A DNA stretch of 9,850 bases from Phycisphaerae bacterium (lineage in GTDB: Bacteria; Planctomycetota; Phycisphaerae; JAAYCJ01): NCBI GenBank assembly GCA_012514125.1, contig JAAZAW010000262.1, positions 1 through 9,850 of the forward strand. Direction: 5' to 3'. Position 1 is the first letter of the stretch. The number at the start of each line of letters is the position of its first letter. The notes under the pieces are model-generated. The model saw only the letters and a program-made list of their open reading frames with translations, did not search any database and was not told the origin of the DNA. Of the stretch, positions 5,744 through 9,850 are shown piece by piece. The position numbers were made by a program, and so were the translations under genes.

Positions 5744-6967
5744 CTAACCTCCGCGGCCGTTCCGGCGGGTATCGTGATCGTCGGATTTATCGAGTAAATT
5801 ATCGAGCAATTGCCGATCGACCTGTTCGCTCGGTGTCGATCGCGGTGGCGTGTTTTGTTCTTCATGATGGGGCGGAACCGCCGATTTTCCGCTTTCGTCC
5901 GCTTGAGCGATCAGTGAGTCTAGAACACGTTTTTCAGGTTGAGATTTGGATTCGGGTTTGATGGGTTTCGATGATTTTTCAATCGGTGTTTCCTCGCGGG
6001 CCGATAATTTTTCCAGCAACGCCTGCCCCGAATCGTCCAGCGTCGAAGATCGCAGAAACTCGCTGACCTTACCGCCCGTCAAAGCGCCGTGAGTGAACAT
6101 TTCCTTTTCCGCGCGTTTGATCATACGCAGGAAGAATTGTTCGAGTCGATCTCTCGGCGAGCCGACGGAAATTACCTTCGTGCCGAGGTTTTTCTCCAGG
6201 TAATCTTTCAACTGACCAAGTTCCTTTTCGCCCAGGTTTTCCGTTTGAATCTGTGTCAGGTCCTGTTGAGCGAGCAATTCTTCGATCTGTCCGGCACACA
6301 GAAGTTTTCCGCCGTACATAATCGCGACCTGATCGCAAACATCTTCGACGTCCGCAAGAAGATGACTGCAAAGAACGATGGTCTTTCCGCGTTTTTTGAG
6401 TTCCAAAAGCAGGTCCTTGATCTGCCGGGTTCCCAGCGGGTCAAGCCCCGAGGTCGGCTCGTCCAGAATCAACAGATCCGGGTCGTTAATCAACGATTGT
6501 GCCAGACCAATACGCCTCGCCATGCCCTTGGAATATTGTCCGACCGGTCGAGTCGCCGCAGTACCCAGGCCGACCATATCGACCAGCGCTTCCGCCCGAC
6601 GAGAGCGCTCCGCACGATTCAGATTAAAAATTCTGCCATAAAAATCCAGCGTTTCCCAACTGTTGAGGAACTGATAAAGACGGGTTTCTTCCGGCAGATA
6701 ACCGATCCGCGATTTGACATTGACGTTCATCGGATCCATGCCGAAGATTCTTGCCCGTCCCTGGGTCGGATAAAGCAAGCCAAGCAGCATTTTGATCGTC
6801 GTGGTCTTGCCGGATCCGTTGGGTCCGAGCAAACCGAAAACCTGCCCTTTGTGAACCTGGATATTCAGATCGTCAACGGCCTTGACTTTGTCGCGTCCCC
6901 AGAAATCTTTATATTTCTTCGTCAGCGATATGGTTTCGATTACGATTTCTTTATGTTCCATCGACAT
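5744..6967 (-). CDS. ABC-2-type transporter ATP-binding protein with long disordered tail
   Basis: This 407-residue ATPase powers the neighbouring permease. Motifs: Walker A GPNGSGKTT (48-56), Q-loop region GYLPEE (89-94), signature YSKGMARR (145-152), Walker B plus D-loop LLILDEPTSGLDP (165-177) and switch histidine CSHLL (200-204). The Q-loop glutamine position has Glu, common in ABC-2 exporters of this type. Residues from about 230 to 306 form the usual C-terminal regulatory region. The last 100 residues (307-407) are unusual: low-complexity, charged and proline-rich, with three similar short Leu-rich helices (ALLEKL, VLDSLI, LLDNLL). Most relatives stop near 300-320. Start: ATG at 6965-6967 with AGGT about 7 bases upstream; a second ATG two codons later is possible. 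It lies 47 bases after the SPFH gene. Confidence 0.95.
   Translation of the reverse strand: MSMEHKEIVIETISLTKKYKDFWGRDKVKAVDDLNIQVHKGQVFGLLGPNGSGKTTTIKMLLGLLYPTQGRARIFGMDPMNVNVKSRIGYLPEETRLYQFLNSWETLDFYGRIFNLNRAERSRRAEALVDMVGLGTAATRPVGQYSKGMARRIGLAQSLINDPDLLILDEPTSGLDPLGTRQIKDLLLELKKRGKTIVLCSHLLADVEDVCDQVAIMYGGKLLCAGQIEELLAQQDLTQIQTENLGEKELGQLKDYLEKNLGTKVISVGSPRDRLEQFFLRMIKRAEKEMFTHGALTGGKVSEFLRSSTLDDSGQALLEKLSAREETPIEKSSKPIKPESKSQPEKRVLDSLIAQADESGKSAVPPHHEEQNTPPRSTPSEQVDRQLLDNLLDKSDDHDTRRNGRGG
5747..5752 (-). promoter_or_regulatory. Strong ribosome binding site of the permease, inside the ATPase gene
   Basis: GGAGGT on the minus strand, 6 bases before the permease ATG (5738-5740). It lies within the last ATPase codons, just before the stop, which is typical of translationally coupled genes. 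Confidence 0.85.
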
Positions 6968-7014
6968 GTTTTTACCTGTTTGGATTTATGTTCGCGTCAC
7001 CTTCGGATAGACGT

Positions 7015-8349
7015 CTAATGTTGGCCTGGAGGCGGTCCCATCGGTCCCGGTGGGGACCCCATCGGCATGGATGGCTGGGCGGCGCCCATCGGATTCTCCT
7101 CGTTTTGAGGCTGGGCGTATTTCATCTCGTCAGGATCGCGGTCGATCTGCATGCGAATACGATAAACATCTTTCGGCAGATACCATTTATGAACCGACGG
7201 CAGTGTTTGTTCGAGTGTGGAAAGCAACAGCCGTGTCAAAACCACTTTCGGATTCTTCCGATATTCCGGCAGCAGTGCCTGAAAATATTCCGCATCGGCC
7301 TGGGCCGATTTCACCATCTTGGTGCGATAGCTTTGTGATCTTTCCAAAATTTCCCGGATCGAACCGCCCGCCTGTTCCAGAAGCTGCCGGACTTGCTTCT
7401 TTACCTCGGGAAGGGCAGGATCGTTCCTGGCGGCGAGTTCTTTTTCCCGTTCAAGCATAACGATCAACTCGCTATAGCCCTGACCGGCGGTCTGGGTCAA
7501 CTTTTGCTCGCTGTCGCCCATGGCCGTTTGAATCATCCCGTGCATCTGCTCCGCCGCGTTTCGCACTTCGTTGAAATTCGCAACCACCTGCCGGGGCGGA
7601 TCGATCTTGTTGATCAGAACATCTTCAAGCTGCAAACCGCACTTGGCCGACGCGAGTGATTCGTCCATGATCGTCTTGACCTGACTGGTGAACGTCGCCT
7701 TTTGCGATCCCAGCAGATCGTCAACCTTGAACTGTGCCGCCGCCTGAATGATGGCGTTGTCCGCCAGTGTTTTAATCAGATAGGTTTCCGGATTGACGAC
7801 CTCAGGATTATCCGCGTCTTTGATGTTGCTGATATAGTCGAAGGCGTCGAGCACCCGATACTTGATGATCATGCTGATGTGCAGAATGTTCGCATCCCCG
7901 GTGATAACATATTCATCGCGCCCGGGAACCAGCGATTCGCCTGTCATCATGCTTCGGCCTTGAATGCGCTCCTGTTCGGTCATACTGAACCACAAATCCA
8001 CATTCGCGGTGCGTTTGTCTTTCCGAACCTTGATGATCTCGTCGATCGGGAAAGGCCAGGCCCAGTGAAGTCCCTGCTTGAGTTCGCGATCGGGACCGAT
8101 ACCCACGATCTTGCCGAATCGCTTGATCAGGGCGACTTCTTCAGGCTTGACCTGAAACGCGCCGTAAGCGACGTACCATACAATCGCCGCGACCATGAGA
8201 AGCTTGAGCAGTTTGAACGTCACGTGCAACGCATCGACGAGCGCCTTGTTGGCGGCGTCCATCGGCTGATCGGTTTCGACATTCGGCGAGACGATCTCGC
8301 TCTGGGATTTATATTGCGTCATATCTTTTCCGTGTTCTTCCATCGCCAT
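7015..8349 (-). CDS. SPFH/band-7 protein, HflK-like paralogue with an insertion
   Basis: The 444-residue product has a cytoplasmic N-terminus (1-44), one membrane segment (about 45-64) and an SPFH domain starting at VKPEEVALIKRFGK (67-80). HflK-type features are LHWAWPFPID (94-103), YVITGDANIL (147-156), IKYRVLDAFDYI (162-173) and the LINKIDPPRQVVANFNEV block (245-262), followed by a helical stalk. In E. coli, HflK and HflC form a membrane cage around FtsH and modulate its proteolysis. Compared with ordinary HflK the stalk seems to hold extra sequence (about 275-335), and the C-terminus is a Met/Pro/Gly-rich tail (417-444). It follows hflC by 48 bases and is the third SPFH gene in the row, so it is probably an additional paralogue rather than the standard HflK. 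Start: the ATG at 8347-8349 has AGGA 9 bases upstream; an ATG two codons later is possible. Confidence 0.88.
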   Translation of the reverse strand: MAMEEHGKDMTQYKSQSEIVSPNVETDQPMDAANKALVDALHVTFKLLKLLMVAAIVWYVAYGAFQVKPEEVALIKRFGKIVGIGPDRELKQGLHWAWPFPIDEIIKVRKDKRTANVDLWFSMTEQERIQGRSMMTGESLVPGRDEYVITGDANILHISMIIKYRVLDAFDYISNIKDADNPEVVNPETYLIKTLADNAIIQAAAQFKVDDLLGSQKATFTSQVKTIMDESLASAKCGLQLEDVLINKIDPPRQVVANFNEVRNAAEQMHGMIQTAMGDSEQKLTQTAGQGYSELIVMLEREKELAARNDPALPEVKKQVRQLLEQAGGSIREILERSQSYRTKMVKSAQADAEYFQALLPEYRKNPKVVLTRLLLSTLEQTLPSVHKWYLPKDVYRIRMQIDRDPDEMKYAQPQNEENPMGAAQPSMPMGSPPGPMGPPPGQH

Positions 8350-8397
8350 ATTTTACATTCCTGAATATGTCGGTTTATCTCTCGTATTGCGAACGCT

Positions 8398-9375
8398 CTA
8401 CTTGCTGGTCTGCACGGGCGGCGGAACATCGTTTTGTTGCTCCGTTAACCACTTGGACATCTGCGAACTCAGTAAATCGAACGGAGCCACCTGTTCCGCG
8501 TCAAGAATCAGCGTCGAACGCCTGGGCAGGATTTCCTTCAACGTTTCAAGGCGTTTGATGAAATTGTGCAACGACGGATTTTCCGCGAAAATCTTGTAAT
8601 ATTTCGCCGCTTCAACATCACCCTGTCCCGCGATCATGATCGCTTCGGCGCGAGCGCGGTTCTCAATATCGCTGGCCTGACGTTCCGCTTGTGCGCGAAT
8701 CTGCCGCGCACGAGAATCGCCTTCCGCCCGATATTTCTTGGCCAATTGTTCACGTTCCTGCCGCATCCGATCAAAGACCTTCTTGGTCGATTCTTCCGGA
8801 AGTTCCAGACGCTTGATGCCGACGTTCACGATCTCCATACCATAACTCGCCCGGCCTTGCGCGGCGACCAGGGCCTTGATCTCGTCTTCGATTTTGTCGA
8901 ACTTCATACGCTTCGGATCGGTGCTGACAAAATTCTCAAACGTGTGTTGTCCGACAACCTTGCTCATCGCGTCATGAATCAGGCTCGTCATGACCTGACC
9001 CGCTTTTTCCGTGGTATTGATTTCCTTGAGGTATCGGATGACATCGTCCTTGGTATCGCCGATCCGCCACCACGCGTAGGTCGTCACGAGAATACTCTGC
9101 TCATCGTTGGTGAACATCTGCTCACGCTTGCTTTCATACACGCGAAGCCGATTGTCGAAAGCCGTCACCTGCTCGATGGGCCACGGTAATTTAAAGTGAA
9201 GCCCAACATCCTCCGGATTCGAGCCGCTGAAGGTATTTTTCACCTTGCCGAATTGCGTCACCACCACCGTCTGCGCAAAGGGCACGGTAAAGGTGAACAT
9301 ATACAGCCCGAACACACCGATGACGATAATCGCCAACAAAATGCTCGCTACATTGCGTTTGTTCTGCTCTGCCAT
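8398..9375 (-). CDS. hflC: HflC-like SPFH membrane protein (protease modulator)
   Basis: The 325-residue product has the length and layout of HflC: one N-terminal membrane segment (about 10-29), an SPFH domain beginning VPFAQTVVVTQFGK (31-44), and a helical stalk. Diagnostic stretches are LHFKLPWPIEQV (59-70), IVNVGIKRLELPEES (182-196), VFDRMRQEREQLAKKYRAEG (200-219) and the alanine-rich stalk to AGQGDVEAAKYY (249-260). HflC partners HflK in a cage-like complex in the cytoplasmic membrane that controls access of FtsH to substrates. The C-terminus is a short proline-rich tail. The ATG start is supported by GAGGAA about 8 bases upstream. It follows the partial HflK-like gene by 66 bases, matching the usual hflK-hflC order. 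Confidence 0.93.
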   Translation of the reverse strand: MAEQNKRNVASILLAIIVIGVFGLYMFTFTVPFAQTVVVTQFGKVKNTFSGSNPEDVGLHFKLPWPIEQVTAFDNRLRVYESKREQMFTNDEQSILVTTYAWWRIGDTKDDVIRYLKEINTTEKAGQVMTSLIHDAMSKVVGQHTFENFVSTDPKRMKFDKIEDEIKALVAAQGRASYGMEIVNVGIKRLELPEESTKKVFDRMRQEREQLAKKYRAEGDSRARQIRAQAERQASDIENRARAEAIMIAGQGDVEAAKYYKIFAENPSLHNFIKRLETLKEILPRRSTLILDAEQVAPFDLLSSQMSKWLTEQQNDVPPPVQTSK

Positions 9376-9441
9376 CTCAAATTTTCCTCGTGAATTGGAT
9401 ACTTTGTATTACACGTTAAATAACAGGTTCAATTTTAACAA

Positions 9442-9850
9442 CTACCGAGTCAGTTCCTCGCCCAGGCCCAAAAGACCCGACGAAATCTTTTCCTTGTCGT
9501 CCACTTCCAGATAAAGTTTTGAAGCATTGTTCGTCGCCAGAATATACTTGCGGACATTGGCGGTCGATTCGATCAAAACATCCAGAAAATTACGAAGATA
9601 AAACACATCCGGCGCAAAAGTGTAACTCTCTAACTGATTACCGAATCGCTCGGCGTTGGCTTGCTCGACCACGATCTTGCCGTAACGTTTCGCCTCCGCC
9701 TTCGAAAGCGTTTCACCTTCAAACGCCCGGGCCATCGGGACTCGCGCGTTGGCCATGCCCCGCGCCATCCAGATCATGGTCTCACGTTCCTGCCTCGCGT
9801 TAATCGCCTGTTCATAGGTGCCGGCAATTTCCACCGGTGGATGAAGCCCA
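9442..9850 (-). CDS. hflK: HflK-like SPFH protein, 3' part only
   Basis: Only the last 135 codons and the TAG stop lie in the window; the 5' part continues past 9850. The visible segment begins GLHPPVEIAGTYEQAINARQ, matching the PPxxV...F..A..AR junction between the SPFH domain and the stalk of HflK. It continues through the helical stalk (with AEAKRYGKIVVEQANAERF, about residues 56-74 of the fragment) and the AP(D/E)VxxxRxxL segment, then ends in NVRKYILATN and a short tail. It lacks the long Gln/Ser-rich tail of E. coli HflK. Directly upstream of hflC, it is the best candidate for the genuine HflK partner. Total length and N-terminal topology cannot be seen, and a larger fused protein is possible. 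Confidence 0.82.
   Translation of the reverse strand, partial: GLHPPVEIAGTYEQAINARQERETMIWMARGMANARVPMARAFEGETLSKAEAKRYGKIVVEQANAERFGNQLESYTFAPDVFYLRNFLDVLIESTANVRKYILATNNASKLYLEVDDKEKISSGLLGLGEELTR

Noticed and set aside
7008..7017. Perfect 10-bp palindrome TAGACGTCTA over the stop of the third SPFH gene
   Set aside because: It is short, overlaps a stop codon, and has no spacer, T tract or nearby promoter to give it a role.
6089..7018. A 309-codon plus-strand open frame opposite the ABC ATPase
   Set aside because: It is long, but antisense to a protein with every ABC motif intact. Its translation shows no family and it lacks a ribosome site.
9397..9435. Possible internal promoter before hflC (TTGAAC, 18-base spacer, TACAAA on the minus strand)
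   Set aside because: Both hexamers match only 4 of 6 consensus bases, and the gap sits inside an apparently continuous gene train.

Overview
All convincing genes in this window lie on the minus strand, so transcription runs from high to low coordinates. The sequence looks like a chromosomal fragment from a Planctomycetota bacterium, most likely the class Phycisphaerae and probably an uncultured member. That placement rests on recalled likeness of the HflK/HflC paralogues, the ABC-2 permease and the anchored helical protein to planctomycete proteins. It was not tested by a search. I see no tRNA, rRNA, CRISPR array, transposase or phage gene.

Region 1 (9850 down to 2586) is one tightly packed gene train. 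It starts with the 3' end of an HflK-like SPFH (band-7) protein, followed by HflC and then a second HflK-like SPFH protein. Next come an ABC-2-type ATPase, its membrane permease with a large extracytoplasmic domain, and a membrane-anchored helical protein of unknown function. Gaps are 66, 48, 47, 3 and 14 bases, so co-transcription is likely; its promoter lies upstream of the window. HflK/HflC proteins form large membrane assemblies that in other bacteria modulate the FtsH protease. The ABC pair probably exports or remodels something at the cytoplasmic membrane. The locus may join a membrane-scaffold module to a transporter and a periplasm-facing accessory protein, but that link is inferred from gene order.

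Region 2 (2585 to 2128) is a 458-base gap without a gene. It holds two REP-like inverted repeats built from four copies of a 15-base motif of the CTTCGACAAGCTCAG type. It also has a duplicated copy of the 3' end of the preceding gene, a 7-bp inverted repeat and a good sigma-70-type promoter.

Region 3 (2127 to 1) is a second, short transcription unit: a stand-alone MetG C-terminal tRNA-binding domain protein, then recN for DNA double-strand-break repair, whose stop codon is the first three bases of the window. The pairing looks like ordinary housekeeping.

The window is mostly housekeeping-type sequence. The part most likely to be undescribed is the SPFH plus ABC-2 plus anchored-protein locus of Region 1.
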